The notes: a model not told the origin generated them from the letters alone. Shown: positions 47,317 through 61,000, numbered from the stretch's first letter. The stretch: DNA of 64,000 nt from Nematostella vectensis (GCF_932526225.1 NC_064035.1:20511969-20575968), one strand, 5' to 3'. A program made the numbers and translations.

Positions 47317-47552
47317 CAGTGTCTGATTTAGATTTGATATCAGGCAGTTGTTATCTTCCAGAAGAGGCAAGTTTGGTATTGAATAGTTTTCCTCGATTTT
47401 TTACCAACTTTGTAGACTGCTTTCCAGTTAAATTCTCCTTGTTTCTCAGTCAAGGGAAATGATATGGTGTGTTTGAGGCCAAAGTTTCCATAGAGGGGTA
47501 TCAAAATTCAAATTGTATAAATCCCACAAATCATGTTCTAAATCAGACACTG
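47317..47552. mobile_element. Candidate hAT-like MITE
   Basis: Perfect 16-bp inverted ends, CAGTGTCTGATTTAGA, lie at 47317-47332 and 47537-47552. CAGTG ends resemble hAT elements. No 8-bp target duplication was found, so the call is tentative. Confidence 0.4.
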
Positions 47553-48135
47553 GACAAAAAGATATATAAAAGGAAATTTGTAATCTATGAACAGGGGCAG
47601 GTGCGAGAAATGCCTACATAAAAAGTGATTTCTTGCAATGAAATCATGAATCTGCCGGATTCACACTTAGAAATCGTAATAACTTTAAACTCACTTCATT
47701 GAGAAGCCATTTTAATTCAACAAAATAGAATTGATGCATACCACTGGAGGCGAACTATTCAGGCAGGCCGTTTCACAAATCTAACAACCTCGGGCATTTT
47801 TTGCACCGACCCCATTAATCTATAGTCTATGCTGTTAAATCATCGTTAGTTTCAGTCTTGCATTCTTTTATTTGTAAGTAATAGTGGAGATGATAGACTG
47901 AACTGACTTAGATGACTCAACAAAGCCTTATAAAAAGGACATTCGTAGATGAATAAAATAGTATTGTAAATCTTCTTTGTTTAGAAGGTCATTGATTAAA
48001 ATCTACACCAGCAGAGAAAAAACTATTGAATGAGAAAAAAGTAGATGTAAACAGACATGGGAGGGAGCAAAGTTCTGTTAAATATTGAGAGAATATTATG
48101 AAAAGAAGATATAATGCTGTCTATTACAATATTGT

Positions 48136-51100
48136 TCACTTTGCAGGAGATATACCTTGCATGATGATGGTGCTGCTACCAATGAATTGCTGATGCATCT
48201 TTATGAGCTCCACCACAATCTTTGCTTCTATTTCTTTGCCCAGGTCCAGCTCATTGTCTGGCATCCATATAGCCATTTCCTGGCTTGGTGTCACAATCAC
48301 CACCGTCTTCTTTCTTGTCTGTAGTATGTTGGACACAACAACCTACCAATGATAACAGGATTTCACTCAGTATAGTCATCAGGTAAATGGGAAATGGATG
48401 GGAAATGCAAGGACCAAGGAAAGATTAGATGTATTTACTGGGATACTCAATAAACATTTCAAGTTGAAGATGTCAAACAATTATGTATTATGGGGAATGG
48501 TTCCCACAATGTTAAGCATGAATCTTTTGAAAGGAAATAAAATAATGGCTGCTGTTGTTAAATTCTTACAGCTTTATCACCTTTTTTGTTTGCCGTCCAT
48601 CTGAAAACTGCGGGGTGACACCCGTTTCCTTCACTTATCCTAATACCTTTTGCTTTTACTAAGCCATAAAAAGATTTAATCCAAAATGTAAAGTCCACAA
48701 CCCACAACATGCTTAACATTCTAAAGCTTAACATGATTGGTACTTTTAACTTGACTGACTTTAATAATGATAAGAGTAATTTCAATTACTCTTTATCTCA
48801 CCTGGTGGTTGTATTTTGTCAGCGCTTCCCTTGCTTTCTTGGATATAATGTTGACATCCGTCTCCAACTTGAAATTACAAATAACCAATTAATAGCTGAA
48901 TAAAATGCTCTAATAAGAAGTCAAATAATACAATTATTCCTCAGTGATACCTACCTTGAATGAGACAACAAATGCATTTCTGGCCCACAGCTTGACCAAT
49001 GGGCTTAGCATTTTTGGGACTTGCTGCATATTGAGCTCTAGAGGGCCCTCTGAACTGATCTTGTGCTCAGCCTGCAGAAAACATCACATGATTGATTACA
49101 TGATTGAATCCTGGGCACAATTAAACAATTTTTCCATTTTGCTATCTGGGGCAGTAATTAATTTTGTGCTCTTATTGGTTCTAACAGCTTGTGCCCACCT
49201 GCACACAGCCTGTGCATGCCAGTCTGGCAAAATTTCAGGTTTTGCGATTCAGAAAAGGAAAATCAGTCATTTGGCAGTTGGCTTGTAAGCCTTGGCCCAC
49301 AACAACCCCTGTTAGAATTCTTCTGACCTCACAGTTTTTCTCAATGTAATTGTCCCAGTTTATATTGAACTAGAAACCATGGTATGTATTGTTGTATCAG
49401 TTTACTTTTTACAATTGGTGCACAATTTTTTATCATTACACCAAATATTGTTATATCAAGATTTTTCAGCCCATAAACATTTCACTAATTTTGTATATAC
49501 ACTAACAGAGGAACACTAATTTTAAAATAATATTTTTGTCATTTACTGTTAAATGCTTATGAGAAGAGCATTTCACAGATATTGTACACCAAAAACTGGA
49601 ATTTTATTCAAGGGCAGAAGAAGTCTTATTAAAGACGAAAATTTGGCAGAGTTGAATTCCAGTTTTTGGTGTTTTGTATTCATTTTCACAGATATTGTAA
49701 TATACTTGTTTTTGATGTATTCTTTTCCTGATACGAAGAAAGGTAAAGAGTAGAGTATTCATATCATAAGAAACAATCTAAAAAAATTATCACAAGCCCA
49801 TGCACAGTCAGAGCAGTGGGTGCTTGCATAAAACTTTGAAATGTGCAAGACAATTTCTAAACAAGTAGTGCAATTGTAGTAAAACTCCCTTTTGAAGAGT
49901 ACTAGGATGTTAAGCTTAAAATGCTATAACATTTTTTACATATTCTTTGTTGTTGAAGTCAGAAAAATTTCGAAGTCTTGCTACAGTATGAAAAAACTAA
50001 AAATGAGAGCTTGATGATACAGACACTTAAAACCGACATTCTCATCCATTATGGAAAGAGAGCTCATTTTCTTTACTGTTCTATATAACTTACCATACTG
50101 TCTGAGGGAATATAGAAGTCAGACACAGCTGCCGCTAGGTAAAACATGATCTGAGGCCCCATTGTGCCAAGCACTTCGGCCATTGTGCGAAGAAGAAATA
50201 AGTAATCAGACAATGTGTTGAACTCCACAAGCAACAAGGTGCCCATAACCTGAACCTGTCAATCACAAATCCAAAAATAAATAACCCCTTTAGGAGTAGG
50301 GGGAGGGGTTACTCCAGAATTAAAACTTCCATTTTGTCTGTAGGCTTTTCCATAAAATTGTGAAAAAGAGTAATGGTTCTGGTAAACGGGCTCTGAGATG
50401 ATTGTTATTCAAATGTTATGTTTGTCTTGTGTCTTAAGATTAACTGTAGACTTGTTAACTCAGACAGAAAGAGGCAAATAAATTGTCCACATCATGTTTG
50501 TTATTCTGTCCCTGATGGACAAATGCAGTGATTTACAATAGTTACAAATTTGAAGGTACTACTATTGCATTATCAATTTCTTAATGGAATATTATGAAAT
50601 TGGGTCCTCTCCCACTGTATGCCCCAACAATTATACATGCTGTACACCATTTACAATAAAAAATGAGGGGGGAATTTAACATAGGAAACAAGCAATCTTA
50701 CCTCCTGGTACCTTTTGAGAACTTCTCTGAGGTTGGGTGCCCTATTCTCGTCCACTAGAAAAAAAGTTACCTTCCCTAAGCCTACTGTAAGTTTGTAACT
50801 ATTCTGACTTCTTTGTGTTTAGTATCAGTCAGTTGAAGCACTCAAAATAAAATTAAGCTTTTAAAACTTTTGAAATATGAAGCAAACATAGAATAAGTGA
50901 ATCAAATAAATTATAAGTCTACCAGAGAAATTATACATAATTCTATCATAGAGTTGATCAGGGTCATTTTTATGTCAAAAAATTGTTGTCTACAATACTT
51001 ATAATCCAGGTCAATAGCCATGATTTTATCTAAGTATCTTATCCTAGCTCAAAGTAAGTGTACTTATTTAATTTCATCCCAGTTTTTCTGAGCCCACTAG

Positions 51101-51957
51101 CCGCCTGTCAACAGGCCTGTACACTCTAAAAACAAAGCACAATTTAAACTATGGACACATTAAGTTAGTGCACTGTTTATGCTACCTTGAATATGGCTTG
51201 CCCCCTCTCTGTCTTCCTTAAAGTCCATGATATCTAGGATGGCTTCTGGAGATATTTGACGCATGAAAGGTTGCAGAGAATGCTGTCTGTACAAGAACAC
51301 TACTGCATAACCCTGCTGCAAAAAGTGTCTGCATAGTATGTCAAGGATCATATGCCTTTTTGGGTGGTCGTTGTTATTTTATAAAGATACAGTAACTCTC
51401 TTTTATAACTTGGTACCGATAGTACTGTATAGTACTGCCCAATAAGTTTGAAAAAGTTTGTAGAATTAGGTGTCATTCTGACAGTCCATTTAATCAAGCT
51501 ATTGTGCAAGAAGGTTGAAATACCTAATTACAATTAATTTTCGCGCCACTTTAATTTCGCGATTTTAAAAGATTCTCGAAAATTAGGATTTGCAAAAATT
51601 AAGTGAGTACACAAGAAGTCTTTGGGGGGATATTGACCGTTTAATAAGCTTCATGAAAACACCTTGTCTAGTCATCTAGTGGATAAAGTACTCTAAGGGG
51701 TTGAGTTGGACTTGTATTTATAGATTTTTATGAAACTAAATTTAGCCCACGTATCTTTTTGTTACAAATTGTTTCACTTTAGATGATTACAGCACATTTT
51801 ATTTTTACTTGTTTTGCTTTATTTAATTATCCCAAAATCACAAAATCGCGGAAATAAAGGGATCTGTTTTTTACGAAAATAGGAAAATCGCAAAAATAAA
51901 GTGTCGCGTATAATGCCATCTCAAAATTGCTCCATTTTGACTTCGCGAAAATAAAGT

Positions 51958-52010
<53 letters not shown>

Positions 52011-54137
52011 GTTATTATTATTGTGGTTTTCAAAAACCTGTGAAATACTATTTAGTTTATTTAGTACTAGTACACTGTAATGTCTTTGTTCTTTTGTTCT
52101 GGCTTGACTATTACACTTTAACAATTACATTTTGTTGCACGGGATTTTGAAAACCACTCTATTATTTTTATTATTTATTATTATTGCCTGTCACCAGAGA
52201 CTATTTTTACCTTTTTGACAATCACTAGCTTCATCTTTCTCATGAGCTTTTGCTAGTACTACCTCAAATAAGACATGCCTTGTTAAGTCCAAAGCTTTTG
52301 TCAAGAGGATACTCAGCTGAGGCGGACCCTCTAGTGCCACTGCTAAAGTTGTCAATGAATCGTACAGTGTTGTTCTCCAATGGGACGGCAGTACCTCCAG
52401 ACTGCAGAAAATAATATAGCAAAATGAACGTGCAAATAAAAAACCCTATAAATAACTAACACTGTATTGGTATGGGATCAGTAGAAAAGCTGTATAAATT
52501 AAATATGAGCCTTTATTTAATGGCCTGAAATAACAGATTCTAAGATTTGGTAGAGGGAGTAGCAATGGGTAAATCCAAGACTCTCTCGCGACCCTTGTTT
52601 CAAACCTGACCTTCTAATTTGATAAAACATAGCAGAAATGTTCAAGACTCAATACTAAAAAAGGAGGGAATACCCGCAATCATGATTTCAAAATAAAATA
52701 TTTATCATGTTTAACAAAAATTTGGGACGAAAGGCGTTAAAAAACTCGAGACTCGGAGGCCATGGTAGAAAAATTTTTTTTTTTTAAAAACAAGACTTAA
52801 AGGCTTGCTTTAAAAACACCAAGATTCCAAGACTTTGCAAAATTTTAGCAAGACTTTTAGGGTTTCTTGGTACCCATCGATTCCCCTGGTATGTAGACTT
52901 GGTAAAACGGCACCTGACATTTTCTGAAGTCTAGCAATCTTTACCAAACTCTTGAATTCTCATTTTTTAAATAAGTACCTTGGGTTATGTATAAAATATA
53001 TATAGATAGTTATATAATTGCATCTACAAATCTCATGTGGGCTATTTGCCGTCAATAATCTCTTCAATAATCAGCTAAATGAATAAGGGAAAGTAACTGT
53101 TATTTATCTTATAATACTTGTTGAAACATGCCTTCTCCAATTGGCTTTTTGAAAACACAAGATTGGGTTTAAACATCTGGAATTGGAAATCCTACTTTTT
53201 TCGTAATAACAAGAAAAATGTAAAGTATTATTTCCACTTTGTGTTCTTCAGTTTCACTGTTTTGGAAAGAAATACAACAACCTGATAGTGATAAGAAAAA
53301 AAGGAATTCTTTTTAAGTGATATGTAAGAATATCTATAGATGATTCCCTTCATCATCACTTTATGGTACATCTGATGGAAAAATGCTAAATTATCCCAAT
53401 CTTGCTACATCATCAGAACATTGTGGTGGAATAAATGCTAGGTAAACATATTTAATAATAGTTAACTATGGGTAAATCTACTATTGTTGGTTTTGATACA
53501 CAGTGAGCAGACTTAGTAATTTGTCATGGTCTATAAGGAAAGAATACAATGTCTTCTGTATATCAGTGACGTGCAGTAGTTATATCGCATTCTAATCTTT
53601 TTTACTTTTAATAGTGACTAGTTTCGCATCCTTAGAGAAGTAAAAAATATATTTCTTTTTTATTGCTATAAAACAAAAGTATAGGCTAAAAATCAAATAT
53701 TAAAATTACTTAAAATTATAATCAAAACCGTAAATTGATTGCAATGAGAAAAATAACGTTCGAATGGTCTTCGAAATAGATGGCCTAATGTTATCAGGAA
53801 AAAACACGATTAAGGAAGGTAAAAATCACATTGCAATACATCGGGAATCTGGTATTTAAAGATCCCTGTGCATTATAATCTTTATAATGTATACAGTACC
53901 CAAAATTTTAAGCTAATCGCAAATTATCCCGGCCGTTTATGCAAAGAATTACTGAAGTAGTGATCCGATGACTGCAAAAAATGGTTGCGCCCACTAAAAT
54001 TACCAACTCACCGTGATTAGAACGATATTTCTTCCCGCATTTCTGTGGCTTGCTGCAAATTCGGAGACTGCGTTTCTCGTCTCTTCTAGATTTGCTGGTG
54101 GTGTCTGCTTTGAGAAATATTCCTCCCAGTCGGCCAT
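48136..54137 (-). CDS. PPCS: Phosphopantothenate-cysteine ligase (PPCS), eight exons
   Basis: PPCS joins cysteine to 4'-phosphopantothenate in cytosolic coenzyme A synthesis. Exons on the minus strand are 54137-54012, 52401-52313, 51328-51186, 50754-50702, 50255-50094, 49071-48955, 48867-48802 and 48342-48136. All phases join and give 320 residues, close to the usual size of animal PPCS (about 310). Key parts are [13 protein letters not shown] (residues 39-51), the nucleotide-binding loop [12 protein letters not shown] (56-67), [12 protein letters not shown] (176-187), AEHKISS (192-198), VVSFKLETD (226-234) and [12 protein letters not shown] (251-262). Exon 2 ends at a weaker donor, GAGTATCC; the other donors are GTGAGT- or GTAAG-like, or GTAG-type. 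An AATAAA signal on the minus strand lies about 270 bp beyond the stop. It faces the photolyase gene head to head. Gene identity is well supported by family similarity. Confidence 0.93.
51537..51960. repeat. Dispersed element rich in CGCGAAAATA, copy 2
   Basis: It lies in the PPCS intron between exons 2 and 3 and matches 37325-38010 in blocks. It opens with TTTTCGCGCCACTTTAATTT and closes with GACTTCGCGAAAATAAAGTG, which are partly inverted to each other. A MITE is likely. Confidence 0.6.
51959..52022 (+). repeat. Trinucleotide microsatellite (TTA)n
   Basis: About 20 TTA triplets with one GTT change lie in a PPCS intron. It makes poly-Ile, poly-Asn and poly-Tyr frames. Confidence 0.95.
52024..52156. 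mobile_element. Candidate small inverted-repeat element
   Basis: TGGTTTTCAAAAACCTGTG at 52024-52042 is matched in inverted form by CACGGGATTTTGAAAACCA at 52138-52156, with two mismatches. The element would be 133 bp, inside a PPCS intron next to the TTA run. The target duplication is unclear because both flanks are simple sequence. Confidence 0.45.
52402..54011. other. PPCS intron 1
   Basis: This 1.6-kb intron begins GTGAGT (reverse of 54006-54011) and ends TTTTCTGCAG (reverse of 52402-52411). Nothing else was recognised in it. Confidence 0.85.
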
Positions 54138-55075
54138 GTTGATTCTCATGAATTATATCTCATTACATATGCGAATCGGAGAGATAGCCCTAGAACACGG
54201 GCAAAAATCAAGAAAAAACGATTTCCTCGAAACTAGGATATATGCAAAAGATATACGGGGGATTTATGGTGATTTTCTGGGCAAAGATTCAAACTTTCCG
54301 ATCCAGATGTGAGACAACTAGGCAAATAAGACAGCGACAATTTATAGCTCAGCACATAATTATCATAAATTATGACGCACCCAAATACTTACCCAATCAG
54401 ATGGCGGTATATGATAGAGAGATTTGCCCCGGTTTGTGTTGCATACAAAATAGGCGCGCCTTATATCTCAACATTAAATTTAGCGGCTCTTCGCGGGCTA
54501 TTCGCGCTACGGAGATAGTTGGAAAATAAATGTAGACTTGTAATCGACCAGGAAAAACAACCGAAATAAAATGGTCGGTCACTGCGTAAAAAAGCCTGAA
54601 ATTTGCCAAAGTTCTTCCATCCCATTAAGGTGTCTCGAAGTGGTTGTGAACAAGAAATACATTGATTCACTTACAAAAAAAATAACATTTGTGTGTTCAA
54701 TGTATTTCAAGACAGGAACATATAAGACCTAAAAAAAGATACATTATCTTATTTAGCTCATATGGTTATAAGTTTTCGCCTTTTTGGGTTAAATTTGGTG
54801 TTCACAACATCCTCCTATTTCTACTGTATTCCTTTAGGGTTAAATATTTTCTAGACTAGCATGTGTCTTTTTTGGGGGAGTACCCCTCGGGTTTTCATTC
54901 TTGTATTCAACCGGTCTTCCTGTGTCTGGTCAGCGGTAGCTTGTTTAGCGCGAGCGTGCTTTTGGATGTTACGTTACGTAATCAACGATCAAAGGTGTGC
55001 TCTCTCTAGAAGCAAAGCATCCATTAAACATCAAGAATCATCATACGTTCGGAAAGTGTGTTGAAATCAAGAGAA
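54138..55075. promoter_or_regulatory. Shared upstream region of PPCS and photolyase
   Basis: The two start codons lie 938 bp apart on opposite strands with no other gene between. The region should carry both promoters. No TATA box or CpG-rich block could be assigned with confidence. A two-way promoter is inferred from the arrangement only. Confidence 0.5.
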
Positions 55076-58000
55076 ATGGCCAGTGATGAACCGGCTGCCA
55101 AGCGAAGGAAGCAGGAAGTGACGGGTCCAAACAAAAGCGAGCTAGACGATATCGTGAAAACTTACAAAGACAAACGCATGTCTGTTTGTAATTCTGTTAC
55201 CGATTTTAAATTTAACAAAAAGAGGGTCCGTATGCTGTCAAAGGAAGGTAGTATTTCTGGGGATCAGTGTGGCGGAGTGGTCTATTGGATGTGGAGAGAC
55301 CAACGTGTTCAAGGTACATGAAATGTTTTCAGTCGGGGGGGGGGGGGGGGGGGGGGCTAACCTCTAATGCCTAGTGCACACTAGCAACATAACGACATGG
55401 GCGCGCACTATGTTTAGCCCGACATAACAACATGGGCATAATGACATAAAAGAAAAAACACGTTTTTTCGTCATTATGTCCATGTCGTTATGTCAAAGAT
55501 ACGAGTGCGCGCACCGATGTCGTTATGTTGTTATTTTGCTAGTGTGCACTAGGCATAAGACCACCGGATATCTACCAATAGCATAGCCTTTACAAGGGCC
55601 ATGGCCTTTCCTTCCCCCTCCAAGTTTTTTTTCAGAATTTATAAGGAAATGGCCGTTCAAATATTTGAGTTGCTTGGAAAGATGTAGCCCAAGAATTCAG
55701 AAATCTGTGATATTTGCTTTAATTTCATGAGAAATAATTCATTATCTCAAACAGCATATCCTATGTAAGCAAGTTTCCAGGCCATGGGCCATTCAGATGT
55801 GCATGCACAAGGGGTGCATGCACCCCTCCTTTGTAGGCCAAAAAGTTTCTTATTAAGGAATCTTCAAATACTATGCTTTTCCCATATGATACCTATGACT
55901 GCGCACCTTCCTTCTCCGTTGCATCTCATTTGTACTGATTTTCACACAAATAGCCAAGGGATTTTTTTTGTTTTTTCACAGACAACTGGGCTTTGCTATA
56001 TGCCCAGCGTCTTGCTCTAAAGCAGCAGGCTTCATTGCATGTGTGTTTCTGCCTACCTTCAAATTTCTTAGACGCCACTCTACGGCAGTACAACTTCATG
56101 ATAAAGGGGCTACAAGAAGTTGAAAAGGTGAAAAAACGTTTTCGTGTAGTAGAAAGTACAGTATAATGTACTGTAGCAAATACATATTTTACTAGTACAG
56201 CGGTACAATATTTTCTTACTTGTGAGGATTATGGTTATAACACTGACATAAGGTATAAAAAAGACGATGGGGTGGGGGGGGGGGGGCAAAAGTTCCAAGA
56301 AAACCCATCAATTCATATACCTTTTATTAGTACTGTATTTGTAGTATGAGATAGACACCCTGGCTATAAGTTTCACAGTACCTCTGATGAATAAAGATGA
56401 AAGATGTTGATCCCGTAATTCTGTCATTTAATTGCAGGAGTTGAAGGAACTTGAAATCAGTTTTCATCTTCTTCTTGGGGATCCAGGCAAAGTACTGCCT
56501 GAGTTTGTAAAAAGTGCTGGTATTGGTGGAATTGTTGTTGACTTTTGTCCCCTCCGCCTGCCGACACAATGGGTGAATGATGTTGTAAAAGCTGTGCCTA
56601 AGGATGTTCCAGTCTGCCAGGTATTTCATTTTTTTGTTATTTGACATGATTTTTGCTTTTGCAATTGGGATTGCATTTTAAAGTGGATAACTTAGTTATT
56701 ATCATACTGCAGGTTGACGCACATAATATTGTTCCTTGTTGGCATGCTTCACCTAAACTAGAATATGGAGCGAGAACTATAAGACCCAAGATACACAAGG
56801 TGTTGACAGAATTTTTGACAGAATTTCCCCCAGTCATTAAGCACTCTCATGTCTCTGGTGAAAAGACTAAGGTGAGTAACAACAAAGTTCCACACACCTG
56901 ACCAACATGACGGAAAACCTGAAAATTTGCAATTTGCAAAACACAAATAACGTGAGGCCGAAATGCACATACAGTACCCAGATTTTGGCTTTTTAAGATA
57001 TTTTTTCCTTGATCATCCTTGCCCTATGTACAGTATGGGGCTCAGAGACGAAAAGCCCAGCTGACTTAAAAAGGTTGTCCACCTTAAAAAGACACTTCAG
57101 ATGTTCCAAATGTCATGTGACTTGCTATACATTCTCTTTCCCTGTGTGTGAAATATTAGGTGTGTGACAGACTGTTATTACAATGAACTGTTTGCGATGT
57201 GGTGTGAAATCAAATATGAAGCAATTTCTTCCTGAAACGTTTATATCTAATGAGTTATGTGACATTTGGAACATTGGAAATGCCTTTTTTTGTATATTAT
57301 CTGTATATACTGTATGGTATATTTTTATAAAGCAATTGCTCCGTGGGTGGAGCCACACTGTACAGCTGTACCTGTATATGTAAACACTGTGCCTCAATTA
57401 CAGTAACAATAAATTCATTTAAGAAACATAAAGGTTGATTTGAATATGGCTCCCGATCCCTGCAAGGTGTCCCTGCTGTATCTAACCTCATTTAGTACAG
57501 TAGGCTACAGTAGGCTATTTACTGGACATCATCCCTGGTGTGACATAAGGACAGTATAGTTCGCCTCCATTCTTGACGCAATGGCCAGGTGGTCTTTGGC
57601 CTGCCGGGTTTCCCTCTTCCTGCTGGTGTCTAATGCAGGGCAATCTTTGGTATCCGCTGTTGGTCCATGATGAGGACATGATCAAGCCCCTGTATCTGAT
57701 CAGATTGACTACACTTCTGCTACTGGTCTTCTTGTAAAGCTAGAAGAGCCTGGTTTATTTGTAGTTAACGTAACCTAGCCCAATGTTTTCATAAACAGTT
57801 ATCATGCTTACACACTATGTACTGTAACTCACAAATATAAATTTTAACTGCATGTTGAGGTATCTATGTACTGATTGTTGGTTAGTTGCAATGCCTTTTG
57901 ACATGTTATACTGGTATTTAACATTAACATTATACTTTTACAAATGGCATATTTCTATTTACATTTTACTTTAACAAATGGCACATTTCTATTTACATTT

Positions 58001-61000
58001 TACTTTAACAAATGGCACATTTCTATAACATTTTACTTTTACAAATGGCACATTTCTATTTACATTTACATAACACTTTTACAAATGGAATATTTCTATT
58101 TACTTTTCATTTTTACAAATGGCATTATTCCTATATTTTAGACAACAGATTGGGATGCAGTGGATACCTTCATTGAGGTTGATCGATCAGTGGGCGAGGT
58201 AGATTGGGCAAAACCAGGCACAGCAGAGGGTCTCTTTATGTTGGAGTCTTTCTGCAAAGACCGATTAAAATACTTCCACTCCTCACGGAATGACCCAACT
58301 AAACGTGCTTTAAGCAATCTCTCGCCATGGTTCCACACAGGTTAGTTTACAGAAGAAAATATATAGATTTAGGCAATGCATATAGCCGATCTCCAAACGA
58401 CCAAATCTTTGCTTTTTTTCGCATAATAATTTAAGAAATATTAAATATTATTATTATATTTCTGTTTTTGACGACGTCAACGATTTCACAGATCACGCGA
58501 CCAACTTGTTATACTCCTATATTGGTGCACCCCCCTCGACACATGCATGACACATATCAAGTTTGGTTCTCATATTATGTTTCGTTTAGGAGATATAAAT
58601 ATATAGATATAACATCGGGAAAGTGACGTCATCGATGACGTTACGCATCACGTGACCATATCTTGGCACCGCACTTGAAATACATAACACCTCCCAAGTT
58701 TGGTTGTTATACAATGTTTCTTTCACGAGATATGAATGTTTTTATTTAGATTACGTCAGCATATTCTGCTTCTAGTGACGTCATTGATGACGTCACAATC
58801 ACCTGACCATATTGGAGCACCCCCCTTGACACCAACATGACATCTACCGAGTTTGGTTGTGAAACAATGTTTCTTTCAAAATTGGCTGATTTTTGTTAGG
58901 TAATTGGCATTTTGATTTAACTTTCCAATTGTTATCTATTTGTATTTAAGGTCAGATAAGTCCTCAGCGAGCTATTCTTAGAGTTCGTGACTTCAGAAGC
59001 AAGTTTCGAGAGTCTGTTGAAAGTTTCATTGAAGAATGTATCATCCGACGTGAACTCTCTGACAATTTTTGCTACTATAACAACGAAAAATATGACAGTA
59101 TTGAAGGAACAAATGAATGGGCGCGGAAAACTCTTAATGATCACGCAAAGGACAAACGTGAATATCTGTACGCGCGAGGAAAGCTGGAAAAAGCCCAAAC
59201 GCACGATGACCTTTGGAATGCTGCACAGGTATGTAAGTAATGGACGTGTGGGTGGTCAGGTATACTCTATCATTACTTGATCAGTGTTTGCATCTGTGAC
59301 TGTGATATTTTATCGACGTTCTTCTCACTTTTATAGAAAGCTGTGTTATCATTTAAAATATCGGATGGGACGGTGAGAAGGGGTATTCCACAACTCCGTC
59401 GATTCCTTTTTTTAATTGGTAACCGACACATTTTGTATTCCTGATTGGTCAACATATTGTGGTAAGAACGTGATTGGAAGCCATTCGTGTAGACCAATAT
59501 AAATAGGTCATGGCTTTTTTATTTTGTAACATACCAGATGGACGTGAGCTCGTAGAATACCCTTGCGTCCTTTTCGGGTTTCCTGTGGTGTTTCGGGTTT
59601 CCTGTGGTTGATAATGTGACGTTTCCTAAAATATTCTCTGAGTTCGTCTTATCAGCCCTTCTAGCCTCACGGCAGACCACAGCAATCCCAAACAGAACGA
59701 CAGAGACTTGGCTGACAGCTTTTTGTATTCTTTCAGCGACAGCTTGTACGTGAAGGCAAGCTTCACGGTTTTCTACGTATGTACTGGGCAAAGAAGATTC
59801 TCGAATGGACCGACTCGCCCGAAACGGCTCTAAGTGACGCGATCTACTTTAACGATAAATATGCACTCGATGGAATCGACCCCAATGGTTACGTAGGTAA
59901 ATTGATGCAATCACTATTTTATTATCTCTATGTATTCACTACACCCATCTATAAAATCTTAGTCTCCTACACCACTGTCACGCCAAGCACTTGAGCTTTG
60001 TTGCGTGACCACCAACGACTACGCAGGAGATTACTGAATTGTCGTGATTAGTAATGCTCTGTGCTTTGTTTTTCATCGTCCTCTTGTACTTCGTATTCGT
60101 AAAAATGGCAACCGCTACAACACCAGGGGACGAAATAGACCCAAATTCAACCGGAATTCTGCGGAATGGTGGGTTACCTTTGGAAAAGACAAGTAAAATG
60201 GTGGTTTGGGTTGCCTTTGGTCCCGTCCAGGCATCAAACACCGTAAACGTTTTACCCAACATGCGTGATGATGATGTGTTGGGACAGTTAGCACCCACCA
60301 ATGCTGGCGGGTGCTGGCGCAGTGCGTCATTGATGTTTTGACGGATTTTCCAGTCAACTTGAAAATCTTTAAAAAAAAACGTGTTTTTTTTTATTTTGGG
60401 GGAAATTTCATTTGAAAAGGTGCTTTGTAAGTCATGGAATTTAAAGTGCCCAAAAATATCGAAAATCGAAAATTTTCACCCTAAAAACATTTATTATTAA
60501 ACCAAACTGCTAATTATCATATCTTTAAAAAAGTTTTCAGTAAAAGCGTTTGGAATTTTCAACGTTATTTTCGACTCAGGGGCAGCTGAAGGGGGGGGGG
60601 GGGGGCAGGGGGCACTTTTCTAAGCGGATGTTTCTTTAGATATATGTTAACGTTTTTTTAAACCAACGGGTTTCAATCGGTATATATTCAACCGACAACA
60701 AATTTGTTAAACAGTTTAAATTCCCCGCGTTCTTATAAATAGGATTTGGAACCACCACCCACCCCTCCCGGCCCCCCTGAAACCACCAACCACCCGTCCC
60801 CCTGAGACCACTACCAACACATTCCCCCAACTTTCCCCCCCCCCCCCCCCCAACCCCCACTTATGGGACCACCCCGTCTCATTCTGCTTTCATTTTTTTT
60901 TTTCAGGTTGTATGTGGTCGGTTTGTGGTATTCATGACCAAGGATGGGCCGAGAGACCAGTTTTCGGAAAAATCAGATACATGAACTACAAGGGCTGCCA

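Noticed and set aside
49572-49697. Inverted repeat CACCAAAAACTGGAATT with nearby direct repeats TTCACAGATATTGTA
   Set aside because: The inverted and direct repeats are not arranged as a clean element with target duplications. It is too weak to call.
60190-60340. CCCAACATGC...GTTGGGA segment in a photolyase intron, like a dispersed palindromic repeat
   Set aside because: Only one copy is visible in the window and its ends cannot be defined.
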